Source of the DNA: Melieria omissa
Taxonomy: Eukaryota; Arthropoda; Insecta; Diptera; Ulidiidae
DNA: 64,000 nucleotides
Assembly (NCBI GenBank): GCA_963971225.1
Contig: OZ020268.1
Span: 114,993,072-115,057,071, forward strand
Reading direction: 5' to 3'
Positions 46,600 through 57,877 of the stretch are shown here, piece by piece. The position numbers and the translations under genes were made by a program. Numbering within the stretch: position 1 is the first letter of the stretch; every line of letters starts with the position of its first letter. The notes beneath the pieces were generated by a model. That model was not told the DNA's origin, ran no database searches, and saw nothing but the letters and a program-made list of their open reading frames with translations.

Positions 46600-46927
46600 A
46601 GCCGCCGTAGCTCAGCTGGATAGTGCGATGGGCCGCGAGTCACGACTCCACGAGTTCAATACTCCGTTGCGTTAACACCGAAAAAAAGAAAAACACAAAT
46701 TTTTCTTTCGGCGGCTGTCCTCTCAGCAGGAAATGGCAAACCTCTGAGAGTAAAATTGGCTATGAAAAAGCTCCCAACTCGCCGTTCGGAATCGGCATAA
46801 AATTGTAGGTCCCTTCCAATCTTGTAAATACATTCGCACGCACAACACGGTTGGTTGCGGGTAGCTAGGCTTTAATCTCGTAATCGGGCTGTCGTGCCAG
46901 TCAAGAAGAAGAAGAAGAAGAAGAAGA
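46600..46927 (+). mobile_element. Second tRNA-derived SINE family with GAA tail
   Basis: The head has an exact A box, TAGCTCAGCTGG (46611-46622), and a weaker B box in GAGTTCAATACTCC. The body contains CTCTCAGCAGGAAATGGCAA and CTCGCCGTTCGGAATCGGCA then TAAAATTGTAGGTCCC. That last part equals the 3' part of the other SINE family at 34633-34700. The tail is a GAA repeat at 46902-46926. Pol III transcription from the internal boxes is expected. Confidence 0.85.
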
Positions 46928-46939
46928 TATCATTCAAAT

Positions 46940-47489
46940 GACTTTCTCTACTTCGTTTTCAAAACTGGATCTAAGAGATCTAAGTCTATATGATTCTGTT
47001 GCATATAGCGTGATCTCACTATCGTTCGAACATTTTACTGTATGAACACCAAAGTACAGGAAAAAATACCTCTCGATAACGAAAAGGGTTTGCATTTGAC
47101 TGTTCGAAGTAAAATTTTAAGTATGCTTGGGATTAAAAATGTAATCATCAAACTACTCAAAGGAAGAGGGTTTAACGATGGCGGGCCAGTAAATCATAAC
47201 CTAACTCAACTCAACTCTAAACTAACTAAACCTAACCCTATGAACAACACATTGACCTTAACTTTACTGAATATTGCTCATCAGTGTCCGTTATGGAGTT
47301 AAAGGGTAGAAAGGATGTTAGAGTTATGAAAGGATGTTATGCCTTGAAACCTCTAAGATATATTGTGATCTGAGCCGAAGGCCCTGGCAGCCAGAGTTTT
47401 TCTTACTTTAGGCAATCATTATTTATAATTATTTCCCTCTTAAATAAATAAATATATAAATATTGTGATCTCAATAAAACCCTTCACTG
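46940..47489. other. Non-coding DNA, no gene seen
   Basis: AT-rich. The AAATAAATAAATATATAAAT stretch near 47440 may be the tail of an old insertion. Confidence 0.4.
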
Positions 47490-47990
47490 CTGGAAATCTA
47501 TAAATGAAATATCCGAGCAGAGAAAGTGCTTGGACACAAGGACATAGAGAGAAACTGTATAGCAGCCACTGAAATACAAAGCATTAACGTCACAGGGGAA
47601 GTGGGAATTCCATTCCCTACAAGTAAATTACATCTGAAAACCTTGTACCTCAATAGAGAAAACGCTAGATGACTCAATGCTTCACAGCGGGACAGATATG
47701 GCCTACGTATAGCCGCGATCCAGGGAACTGATGCTGCTAAAGAAATCCTCAATAGGGACTGTCGTGGATGTCATAAGTGGTCTCTGTCGCATTGATATGA
47801 ACAAAAATAGACTGAATTTACTGTACAACGATAGGAGTTCCAATGATGAAGATGGCGTGGTAGCGGTTGAACACCTACTTTGCACATGTTAAGCGATTGC
47901 GGGAATGTGCTTTCGATACTTGAGTCAGCACTTTTTTAAGCTACTTGGCAGACCTGGAGAAGATATAAGGCAACATTTACAAATTCATCA
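47490..47990 (+). pseudogene. LINE ORF2 C-terminal remnant
   Basis: One frame reads SNDEDGVVAVEHLLCTC at 47840-47888, then a stop and FFKLLGRPGEDIR. EHLLCTC followed by a Phe/Leu/Gly/Arg stretch repeats the layout at 26748-26912 (EHFLCTCPAL then KTLGRSFFEDI). Upstream 47490-47830 is probably the decayed RNase H region but cannot be aligned by eye. Confidence 0.55.
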
Positions 47991-48165
47991 GAGTCACCAA
48001 GTCGTCGCTGCAGAAAACGAATGTCGTATGTTCCATTGAATTTCATAGCATATACCACAATCGTTTTCTCAGGCGACGAAGTGGCTCTTATCAAGTGAAA
48101 GTGTGTAGGTGAAATTATACTCACCACGTGTTAAGACAATGGGCCCCAAGGCCTTGAAGCCTTAA

Positions 48166-48414
48166 CCCTTTTGGAACTGAGTTTAATTTTGAAAACTAAA
48201 ATACTCTTGGTAGAAATGTGCCCATGCTGTCGAAACTGGGGCTAAAAAATTGTGTTGTATACTCATTAATTCTGAAATCATCCTTTTATCTGGAGACATA
48301 TAATTCTCCAACAATAATAACAATAATTATTTTTCTTGTCATAAATGCTGAAGAATTATTTTGAGGTGCCTAAAAAACTTGCTGGGACGTATTATCCCAG
48401 TAGTCCCGAAAAGG
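48166..48414. mobile_element. TTAA-flanked MITE (249 bp)
   Basis: TTAA at 48162-48165 and 48415-48418. The left end CCCTTTTGGAACTGAG and the complement of the right end, CCTTTTCGGGACTACTGGG, are similar at the first bases. A related copy is at 27035-27223. No coding content. Confidence 0.6.
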
Positions 48415-48599
48415 TTAAAGACGGTCATTTACCTAACTTACTTACATTTTTTCCAGTAAGATTTGTATCATCATCTATTTGCGTAGATGATAAAATTAAT
48501 TGATTTCAATTAGTTTTCTAATTATTTAAGTATTTGATAAAAGTCATAAATCCCGCTCTGCAAATTTCATACAAAAATCCAAAATCCCATTGACCCATA

Positions 48600-50200
48600 T
48601 TTGACCACATTACATGCTACGTGCTTCTATTGAAGACTCTACGCCCCAACCTGACAACTATTATCGAATTAAGTGTCAACAAGCAGAAAATTGTCGCTCG
48701 AGTCGTTGCCAATTCCCAAAAAGGTACTCGGCGTTAGTGGAAAATTATGTTTATTATTTCCAGCAGCACTTTCGCCACGAAACCGCACACTTTGGGCTGC
48801 AATGCGACCCCCGCCGCCGTGTGGCACAGTTTCGCTCGAGCACACAGGAACCGCAAAAACAGCCCTCAAGCAGCGCTCAGACTGCTGCGTTGTGTGGCGT
48901 ACATAAAAATTAAATATTTCATTAATTAAATCAACCAAACTCAAAAGCGAAGCACACGCACACCTACCCATACACACACCCACACACAGATATAGTGAAA
49001 GCAACGATGACAATGCTCGTAAAGTGTGTGGAAATCCTTTCGGCTAAGTGTATGAGGTCTGGAAATAAATTCCATATAAATTATTAATAATTCTCATTGT
49101 GCCGACAACAACAACAACAGCAGTAATACAACCGCAATAAGTACAAAACAAACACAACCAACGGCTACGGCAATAAAATCGGCAACTGACACAGCAACGC
49201 AGTTGCCGACAAGCACAACGAAGTCGAGCGAGCGCGAAAATTAACCCTCGTCGCTGTCGGCTGGCAATTTCACTGTCAAACGGCATGTCAATCTGAAATT
49301 ACCGCTTCAACACCAACACGCCGCCACCAACAACAACAACAACATTGCCACACAATCTGCCTTCGCCCCATTTAACCAACAACACCCACGAAATTGTGCG
49401 CAGAGTCGCGTCGGTACGCCCACTTGGCCACCGCAAACAATACTCAACACTGAAACGCTTAATCGAATAATTCGAAATGTCCAAACTGCGCCGCAGCCAC
49501 GCCAAAGGAGCAGCAACGGCAACAACAACAACCGCACTCGCAAGTCCGGCCAAGTGAATGCGCGCTCGCTCTCTTGGACGCTCTCGCGTACAACTCCACG
49601 CGGCGCCGACCGCCAGTTGCCGCCCACTGACGCTTGCGGCCACGCACCAGCTGCGCGCAGGCAACGCGTGCCACACAAGCGGCCGACTGCCACGACAGCG
49701 GCAACGTCACACACGAACGCAAAACGCTGCCTTGATAGCAGGCGCCCAGCTTGGCGCGACAGGCGGCCCCGGCCATCAAGGGGCCAGTTTTCAATTGCCA
49801 ACGCACACACAGGCGACCGCAAAAGAAAGCAAGAAGCACCGCGATTGCCGTAAAGCTAGCGGCGACGGCAACAATTGCGGCGAATTTTGCGTTGCGCCAT
49901 TCAAGCTTGGCGGGAAAATCGTTTACGTGCGCCGCTCTCCATTCACGCTTTTTGCCTATCGCAGTCGAGCGCAGTGGCGGCGTTGTTGTTGGCGCGAAAT
50001 TCACTGCTCGCACTTTGCTGTGCACTTGTGCTTCCAGTTTCGCCGACTACAGGGTCGGCAAACGGGCACCGCTCGGGCAGCTCGGCTCCAGTCGCTCCGC
50101 TCGGCGTTGGCGCTGCCAACTAGTCGGCGCTCAGTTGTAGGTGGCGCAGCATTCACGTGACCACACAAATATTTATTCGACCTTAGTGCGAGGTGATTTC
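48600..50200. other. GC-rich block with both-strand open frames
   Basis: 49200-50160 is GC-rich and CAA-containing. Frames of 200 codons (+, 49558-50160) and 188 codons (-, 49459-50025) coexist and are Ala/Arg/Thr-rich without domains. This fits a fly promoter or untranslated first exon better than a protein. TCAGTT at 50131 fits an initiator and CACGTG at 50155 is an E-box, but no downstream element is in register. Confidence 0.4.
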
Positions 50201-50630
50201 GTTTAGCTGATTCTGTAGAAAATCAAATTGAAATGTGTCACAACAGTTGACTGCCCTGGGTTTACTGCGGTTGAACAGTGTTGCCAATAGGTTTGACTGA
50301 AAAGAAGGCACTGAGTGGGATCGATTTGGGTCTGAAATGATTTAAAACAATTTTGATGATGACAGGTGTTCTCTTAGACTTCTTAGGGATTGACGACTGG
50401 GATCAAAGAAACTAAGGAATGGACCAGAGTGCTAAACTAAGTAAGATAGATAGATAGAATCTAGAAAATGAATAAAACGAATCACAAAATTTGTTATTTT
50501 TATCTAGTTTCATTATTAAAATTCAATCTGAATTGTCTGTCAATCTGAAAGTGATACACAAATGAAAGAAAATTTCATGAGGTATCAAATAGCTGACAGT
50601 TGGAAAATTATAATTGGCATATCGGACAAT

Positions 50631-50778
50631 CAGTGGCGGATCCAGGGGGGGAGGGCGGGGTTTTGGGGGTTGAAACCCCCCGAAATATTTGGATCGACAA
50701 TAAAACTACATACAAATTAAAAAGCATTTTATAAATATTAAAGAATTACTTTTTAAAACCCCTCTGAATCCGCGTCTG
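50631..50778 (+). mobile_element. hAT-like MITE (148 bp) with 8-bp duplication
   Basis: It begins CAGTGGCGGATCCAGG; the right end, complemented, is CAGACGCGGATTCAGA. The flanks CGGACAAT (50623-50630) and CGAACAAT (50779-50786) match at 7 of 8 positions. A G-run/C-run hairpin (GGGGGTTGAAACCCCCC) lies near 50674. Another copy at 29520-29624. No coding content. Confidence 0.8.
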
Positions 50779-50901
50779 CGAACAATCGATAAGAAAATTG
50801 CATATTGATTGACTTTGTATCTTTTTATTATTTAAAATACTGATACTCGAAAGAATTAGAATTTTTTACTTCATTAGAATAGCAGCTTCCGCCCTTTTTA
50901 A

Positions 50902-51422
50902 GCCTTTCGACCCCAAAATAGCCTGAGAGCAACTTCACCTAGTTGTCATCTTATAGCAAAAGCTACGATTGATTTTTGGGTTTAATTTAAGTAGGCACCA
51001 ACAAATTAATATTTTTAAAAGTAAATGCAAAGCAAAATTCAAAAATTTTACTGTTATTACCAAAATAATTTTCAATAATTTGCAGCGATGTCAGAGAAAG
51101 TTTGTGTTCTAATTGAAGTCTACGAATTGGGTGCGTTTGATCAAAATCCTATTTCTTTAATACTGATTAAATGAAATCAAAACGTGAAAATTTTGTATTT
51201 TTCCATAAATATTAAATAGTTTTTCTGTAATTAAAAAATATTGATACAAAAGTTATTTAACCCGTTTTAAGCTAAAATTGTTCAAAAATAAACTAGCTCC
51301 AGAACTATAACAAAGAGGCGTGTCGACCTCAAATGTCGCGTGCACACTTCTAAGACAAATGTCTTAGAACCACCAAAAAGTAATATCGAGACACAGGGTA
51401 AATTTTGGGGTCGAATGGGTTA
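50902..51422. mobile_element. Candidate MITE with inverted ends
   Basis: AAGCCTTTCGACCCCAAAAT near 50909 and the complement of ATTTTGGGGTCGAATGGGTT (51402-51421) are about 80 percent alike over 20 bases. A TTAA precedes the left end and TTAC flanks the right. The AT-rich interior has no ORF. Boundaries are uncertain. Confidence 0.4.
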
Positions 51423-51479
51423 CATAATTTTCGAGCCAATAAAGCTAGAGTAATGTAATCTTGACACGTAATCAAGGAG

Positions 51480-51860
51480 GTGTTTGGTTTTAACATATTT
51501 ATTTTTCAATAACATTTTCTTTATAACATTTCAAGGATATGAAGGATTACAATTTTCAAAGGAGTTTTTTCTTATTCTTTTTTACAAATAGATAAATAAA
51601 TCGAATTTATTAAAATTTTTGAGCCTTTCCTCTTTCATTTGATATACATATCGCCATATTTCAAGGAGGTTAAGTATTTTTTATATATTTTTTTGTTTTT
51701 TATACCATTCAAAATTTCGAAGTCCTTTTAAAAGGACATGTGATGTAGAAATGAAAAACTGAGTACGCAGTATTACTATGTTTGGCCTCTAGAATCACGC
51801 CCACATAAATTTTTTCGATGTACATTTGTTTTTTAATTTTTGTTGCACGGTGTAATTGAT
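51480..51860 (+). repeat. Dispersed repeat, uninterrupted copy
   Basis: Matches the two halves at 17755-17872 and 18997-19160, about 40 bases apart here. It gives the state before the insertion seen at 17.9-19.0 kb. The repeat class is unknown. Confidence 0.7.
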
Positions 51861-52239
51861 CAAAAAAAATCATTAAAACAATTCTAAGTACCACATGGTT
51901 GAAATTACACCCTAACATCTTATGTGCCAGTTTTTTTGAACGTCGCATGAGGGTTAAATGTTGATAAAAATTTTAATGAAAATACTTATTTCATCTCTTA
52001 GCTTTCATTTCCATCTTTTCAGTAGTTTTTAAGTAAACAGCCAACAATTTATAATCTCGATTAAAGAGTTTGCTGTATTGTTGTCAACTTTAAGTTTCAA
52101 ACACACCAATAATTTGCCAATAAATCGAAAATAGCTAATTTAGTAAACTTCCTTTGAATTGGCGTTTTCTTATGTTTGTCTAAATTTCCAATATTCCAAA
52201 CAGGAAGAAATCAGCTTGTCAGCAGTGCCAAATTATTGA

Positions 52240-54345
52240 CGCCAGATTGAGTCGAAAGCAATTCTGAGCGCACACCAAAGCATCTTAATTAAATTTCGCT
52301 CTTCGCAACAGCGACTAATAGTCAGTTGTCGAACCGCGCGTCGCTACCCTCCACGGCCATTTAACTTTTATGCAGCGCCCACTGACAGCATGCGGCCCCC
52401 TGTTCCCTGCACAAACCTCCTCAACCTTCGCCGAAGCCACTCGCACCCGGCCGGCCCCGCTCAAAAGACACCCAGCCATAACAAAAGCCCAACAACAACA
52501 GCAACAGCAACGCAACACTGTCAACGTTGCTGCCATTAAATAAAGTTGGCAACACTTAATGCACAGCGCAGGCAGCGACGCAAAAGCGCACAGTGACAGC
52601 CCAGAACAAAAACGATAACACAAGCACAACAACAGCAACAAATTCGTCTACAAAAATGCCAACAGTGAAAAACCAACACTTCGTATGTAAGTACACACAA
52701 ACTCACACACACCTACACATGTTGTATCGCACACACATTGCACGTTGCGCCCGCCGGCCCACTTGGCTACAGTTGCTCGTTTCGCCCCTCTGGAGGCCGC
52801 CACCGTTGCATTGGCCGCCTGCTGCCACACTTCATTGCAATGTAAATGAAACGACATTTAACGATTTTTGCTAATAATGAAGCGGCGAGCAGGCAAAGTG
52901 ACGCACACGACAGTGCGATGGCGACTGATGCAGCGTGAGGCGGCGGGGAGATGGCAAAGAAAAATAAAAAGTTTGCGCAAAATGACGTAAAGTAAGGCAA
53001 AAGTAAACTTTTATCCTTTTGCCAACAAATCTATACAACAACAATAACAAATATATTTGTACACTGTACTTGTTGTTGTTGTTATTGTTCGAGCTTGTTG
53101 CTGTTACATTGTATTTATACATAAAAACAATATTATCCAACACTCCCCAAAATCTAAAAACAAAAACAAGCTTACCCGCGCGACCCACTTCGTCCTCATC
53201 CGCGGCGTCGACGTCGACTTCGCCTTCGACGTCAACGTCACCCTCTGCTTGCGTTCGCTGTCTGTCTGTCTGTTTGGTGGCGTTGAAAATTCCAATTCTC
53301 TGCTCTCCACATTCGGCTACAATATTGCTGCTGCTGCTTCTTCTTCTTCTTGCCCCGCGCGCCGCGCTCAATTGGCGCCAACCCAATCGACTCGTCCTGC
53401 TGTCGCATTTCGCTTTAGCCATAGGAAGCCAACACTCAGTGCTGCTGTTCCGAATTGAATTAAACCCAAACTTTGGCGCCCACCCCCCGGCGTTTTCCGA
53501 AAACTCCTGCAGCCACTGCCGCACACGACACAAACCAAAAAGGATAACAACAGTGGAAAAAAGTTTTGCTTAACTTTCCTTTCTCTCACGCTGTGCTTGT
53601 GTAATTTTTTCGTTCATTTTCATTTTGCAAAGATACCAGTCAGTCTGTGCGTTAGTCTTTTTGTCCGTCCATTCGTCGGTCTGTTGGCTTATGCGCTGCG
53701 CGTGTACATTATATGTGTGTATGTGTGTGTGTGTGTGCATTGCAATTTGCCGCCCTGGCAGCGGCAGCTTAAACTCTGTCAGCCACCCATTAAGACCCTT
53801 CTCGCCGCTTTTATGGTCGTTCGCTTGTATAGCCGCGCATTGCCCGCTACCCCCAACACCGCCCCATGGTTAGTAGTTACTTAGTTTGAGGCAGCACGGA
53901 CAGCAACTTGCTGTGCGCCGTTGAATTTCGGGCGAATTGGCGGCGACAGGAAGCACGCTACGACTGTCGGTGTCGGTGTGTGTCGGAATGTTAATGGTGG
54001 CGCATTTGCTGTATGCTTTCCACATGGGGGGAGTTTGTGGGTTAAGGGTGAGTTGGGCCACAATGTTGGCAGTTGGCAATGCAGTTTATGTGAAAATAAG
54101 CGTAGAAAAGCAAAAAGCTGTGTCGCTATGTTTGCCATAGTGAAATATAATCATGCAATGGAGAAAACAAATTTCAGCGATATGCACAGTGGGCAAAAAA
54201 GTTTACTCAAATTCATTACTCAAAATGAAGAGACTTGAATTTTTAGCGTAGTTGGACTTAAAGTTTGAATAATTGTAATGCTTTTGATAAATTTCGAACT
54301 GTTTCGAATTGCTGAAGGCTGATTACAAATTGATGTTGCTGATGT
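52240..54345. other. GC-richer non-coding block
   Basis: CAA runs, CA near 52695, GACGTC-type repeats at 53200-53245, TCTG repeats near 53261 and TG at 53715-53737. A 220-codon minus frame (52871-53533) and a 184-codon plus frame (53019-53573) overlap; both are repeat-driven and no domain is seen. May be regulatory or first-exon DNA. Confidence 0.4.
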
Positions 54346-54349
54346 ATGG

Positions 54350-54650
54350 GTACTACTGCCCATCACTACAAAGACGACAGCTCCAGACTCTTGGGTCAAC
54401 GTTCTTTGATTGGCTCGCAGAAGTAGCAGATGCACAGATAACCAATCTACACAACTTCCCCGTTAAGAGCAAATGGTTCCCAAAAGATCCCGTTCGGATC
54501 TAGAGGGATCCCAACAGATAAAGTAAGGACACCTGTTTTTTCCCGAAAAATGAAGGGATTCACAATGGACCCAACGGGTTCTCCGAGTGAAAGTGCGTGC
54601 CGCACACACTCCTTCCGTAAGGTTAGATTAGGTTGGCTGACTCACGGGGG
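54350..54650 (+). repeat. Dispersed repeat, copy 2 of the 13439 family
   Basis: CAAATGGTTCCCAAAAGATC, GGATCTAGAGGGATCCCA, GAGTGAAAGTGCGTGCCGCA and a final GTTAGATTAGGTTGG match copy 1 in order. Confidence 0.65.
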
Positions 54651-54689
54651 GTCTCACATAGCCCAAGTAGTGGTCCATAGTGGTACCAA

Positions 54690-54905
54690 GATTCTGGAGT
54701 TCCAGGCATATATATAGTTTTTTCCGTTTTACTTTGTGGCTATTAGGCACGTGACCAGTATAGATCTTTTGTGCAAGCCTGGTTTAACCCTCTAAGTTGA
54801 GGCTTTTTAATAGTTTAAGCACTCTTTGGGGTTCTAGATTTCAGATCTTACTGGAGAAATATTTTTCTGATGAGTGCAGAACAATCACAGAGAACGTGTA
54901 TGGAG
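54690..54905 (-). pseudogene. LINE tail remnant related to 32660
   Basis: Nucleotide similarity to 32690-32840: GGTTTAACC, GAGGCTTTTTAATAGTTT, GGGGTTCTAGATTTCAGATC then GAGAAAT, and TGAGTGCAG, CGTGTATGGA in the same order. No frame is open over the whole length. Confidence 0.5.
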
Positions 54906-55321
54906 GTTTCTGTTTCTGGACCTATCCTAACCATGGGTGCCAAATGAGTTGATGTAAAAAAACTTCATGTGCCGAATTTTCATGGAATCGAATCGATGAA
55001 TTGCAAAAAAGTCCAACCATCTCTGAAGAAGATAGTAAACGGTAATGAAAAATTGAGCGCCTGCAAAAACGTCGAACAAAAACGGTGGCAATCTTCAGCG
55101 CTGAGTCGGTGCCAACTGTGGTTTCGCCTTTAGCTGGCATCGACGGTCAGGAAAGTGTACTTTTGTGTGTTTGGGGGATTGGCAGGGCATTTTCTACCAA
55201 ATCTGATTTGTTCTGTTAACAATTGAACCATCTGAAGAAAGCAACTGCAGCCAGCTTTGGCCAATAAGAGAAGAATAGGGTTCCATCACCTTCAGCATTC
55301 ACTTCAGTCAGCATTCACCTT

Positions 55322-55803
55322 CAGTGTTGCCAGATACCTGAAGTGATTTTCTCCTAAATTTAAAAAACATACTGAAATTTTCTCCCAAGAGTTGAAAAAG
55401 TCTCCTAAATTTCAAAGGATTTATACTTACTTAAAACAATAAAAATATATACATAATTTCTTGTTCTCTTCTTGTTTTTACGCACGTTTCGCTTAACAAC
55501 AAAAACTTGACAGAAACAAATCATATAACAAATTCCTTTGACCAAAATTGTCATTTTTGACGGGATTTCATTGCAACAGCAATAATTGAGAAAACGAAAA
55601 CACATAGGGTTCTTTAACTGTTAAAATAGTTGCCAGTGTTCTCATACTTCGTTATCCAAATCTCCCAAAAATCCACTAAGAATCCGAAAAATCCCCTAAC
55701 GTAAAATATAAATCTCCGAAACTTTCTCCTTAATAATTCTTTCTTCTAAAACTCTCCTAAAAGGCCAAGAATCTCCTAAATCTAGGAGAAAATCTCCTGA
55801 TCT
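55322..55803 (-). mobile_element. hAT-like element, inverted copy of the 39468 family
   Basis: It starts CAGTGTTGCCAGATACCTGA (right-end type of 41670) and ends AATCTAGGAGAAAATCTCCT-like sequence then GATCT at 55803, complementing the left-end type at 39468. The interior stretch around 55630-55660 complements 39665-39715. The terminal GGCAACACTG is lost. No transposase. Confidence 0.65.
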
Positions 55804-57640
55804 TATGGTCCACACCTGGCACCAAATGATTACCACCTTTTCCTATTCATGAGAAATGATTTTGCTGTTGAAAAGTTAGCTTCAAGAAAAACTCGTAAGA
55901 ATCGACCATCCCAGTTTTTTGCATTATTTGTATTTACTTTATTAAACCCAGTTTTCCGTACCAAAGATAACAAAAATGTTCTATAAAATTTCTATAAAAT
56001 TTTTGTATGGAAGATTGTCTTTTAAAGTTTGAACTGAATTCGACTAGAATTTGACGAAAGTGAGCCGCTTTTTACAGACTTAAAGAACAAAACTAACCTT
56101 TTTCTTAAGTCTTTTGCCGTCTACTCTTTACTCACCAATTGCTATTTTAAGAAAACTGGAGTCGTAAAGAACGTCAAGAAAGTTTGTTGGTGAGTATAAA
56201 TAAAATTAATGGGGGTTTAGGTTAAGTTTGGTTTAACCACAGATCTACGTTGGGGTCGTTTTCGACCAAATTTTTTGTAGTATTTCTTATATTTTTTAAA
56301 TTTGTTATTATTTTTAGCTGTTTTTTCATGACTTTCTTACTTCGAAATTATCTATCAAAATCAAATCGTTTTATATTTAAAAACCTAAGAGGGCTTTGTA
56401 TGTGTGATTTTACTTTGAATCGTTTTCGTTTCATTTTGTTTAACGTAGTTCTCCGGTTAAGTGGCACGGGACTTGCCGAAAGACACACTTAGGCCGCATA
56501 ATGGAAGTTAATTGCGCTGAAACCAGAGATGATCTTTTCTGACTACTACAAGTTTCAGATAACATTCCCTAATCTGTTTGGAAAACACTTGTGGCTTCAA
56601 GTCTTAGCAAGAAAACGCTCTCTATAACACTGACTGACCCGACTGCCGACTAGCTGAAACATCAATGAAACTTTATTCATCATATTTGCGTTCAGTTGCA
56701 AGTTATTTAGCCTCTCTAACCTTTAGACTAGTTTATGAACTCAAACCTTACTACACAAACTTTCAACTTTCAACACCTTTGCCGTTGACTTCAGTTGCAG
56801 CTGTTGTCTCACAAGACTAATTATTTCTCAAAGACCAACATTCAGGACCCATTGACCTCCTAATATTGGCAACTTAACACTATGGCTGACTGCCACTCGG
56901 TTGTTGGCCAATTAATCAAACATTTTCGTCCACTGTCGCCATGGATTCACCACACAGCGACCCGCTTCATTGCGACAGACGGATAGCGAGCTGTGCTGTT
57001 GCTGGTATCATTGGCGCTGCTTAGCTGTTTGGGCTGCTTAGAGCGATGGGAGGGGGGAGGGAGGGGACGCGATGGTGTACCGTTAACAGCGTTAAGTTTT
57101 ATGCGGCCCATAGCCGCAAGGATGAAAAGTAAAACAATGCCGTTTGGTAGATATGAAAATGGAAAGGGGGAAGGAGGGCTAAACAGCAAACAAGTTGTCT
57201 GCATTTTTGTTGCCATTGTCGTTCGTATTTTTAGTGTTGATCTTGGTGTTGTTGTTATTTTTGTTGTTTTCTGTTTTAGTTGGTGTTAGCTTACTGTGTA
57301 TACAGGACAATGTAGAAAACATTTTCACACACACACACACAAAGGGCGCTGCGCAGTATTGATGCTACAAATGAGTAAAATTTTAGTTGAGGAGCGGCAA
57401 TTTATTAGAATTTTTAACTATTTTATATTTTTTAAGTTTAGAATTTTTATATTGTTGTACAGTTTTTCAAACTTATTGCTTTGCTGTTAGTTGTCTGATG
57501 CGACTGAAAATACTTGTGAGGAGTTCGGTTCTCTTGGTTCGCTCAGTGAGCTCAGCTGTGCCGAACACTGTTCGTAACCAAAACAAATGATGCGTAGCGC
57601 TCTTCACAACCGGAAGACCAGTAATAAATCCAAACTTTTT
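55804..57640. other. Non-coding DNA, repeat copy at 56290-56500
   Basis: 56290-56400 matches 33830-33930 in opposite orientation. A CA run lies at 57327-57341. GC-richer near 56940-57190. No gene seen. Confidence 0.45.
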
Positions 57641-57644
57641 ACAG

Positions 57645-57677
57645 TATAAAAGGATCAGCCAGACAAACAGCGCAGTC
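57645..57677 (+). promoter_or_regulatory. Candidate TATA/initiator promoter
   Basis: TATAAAAGG at 57645 is followed 29 bases on by GCAGTC (A at 57674), which fits a fly TATA-plus-initiator core promoter. Downstream are only two short frames, 28 codons (57679-57765) and 43 basic codons (57725-57856), before the LINE begins at about 57864. The transcript it might drive is unknown. Confidence 0.4.
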
Positions 57678-57877
57678 AATGGTGAATGATTGCAGTGAAA
57701 TCAAATTAAAGCACAAACTCAGCTATGGTTGTGAAGCAATTCTACGCGCCCACAATAATCAATGAAAAATTTATCGCACACGCACGCAATAACAAAAGTG
57801 ACACAACTCAAAATTTTGGATTTTTCAGGAAACGCCAAAAACTGTTTTGGAGGTAAATAAACATTTTTTTTTTTTTG

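Noticed and set aside
46600..46680. Functional tRNA gene with exact A box
   Set aside because: B box degenerate and linked to a SINE body with a GAA tail.
49459..50160. 200- and 188-codon frames on opposite strands
   Set aside because: They overlap each other, are Ala/Arg-rich with no domain, and follow from high G+C.
50276..50330. Another hAT-like end (CAGTGTTGCCAAT)
   Set aside because: Only about 11 bases match and no partner end or duplication was found.
52871..53533. 220-codon minus-strand frame
   Set aside because: Low complexity (Asn run, Asp/Glu/Val repeats from GACGTC) and overlapped by a plus-strand frame of similar length.
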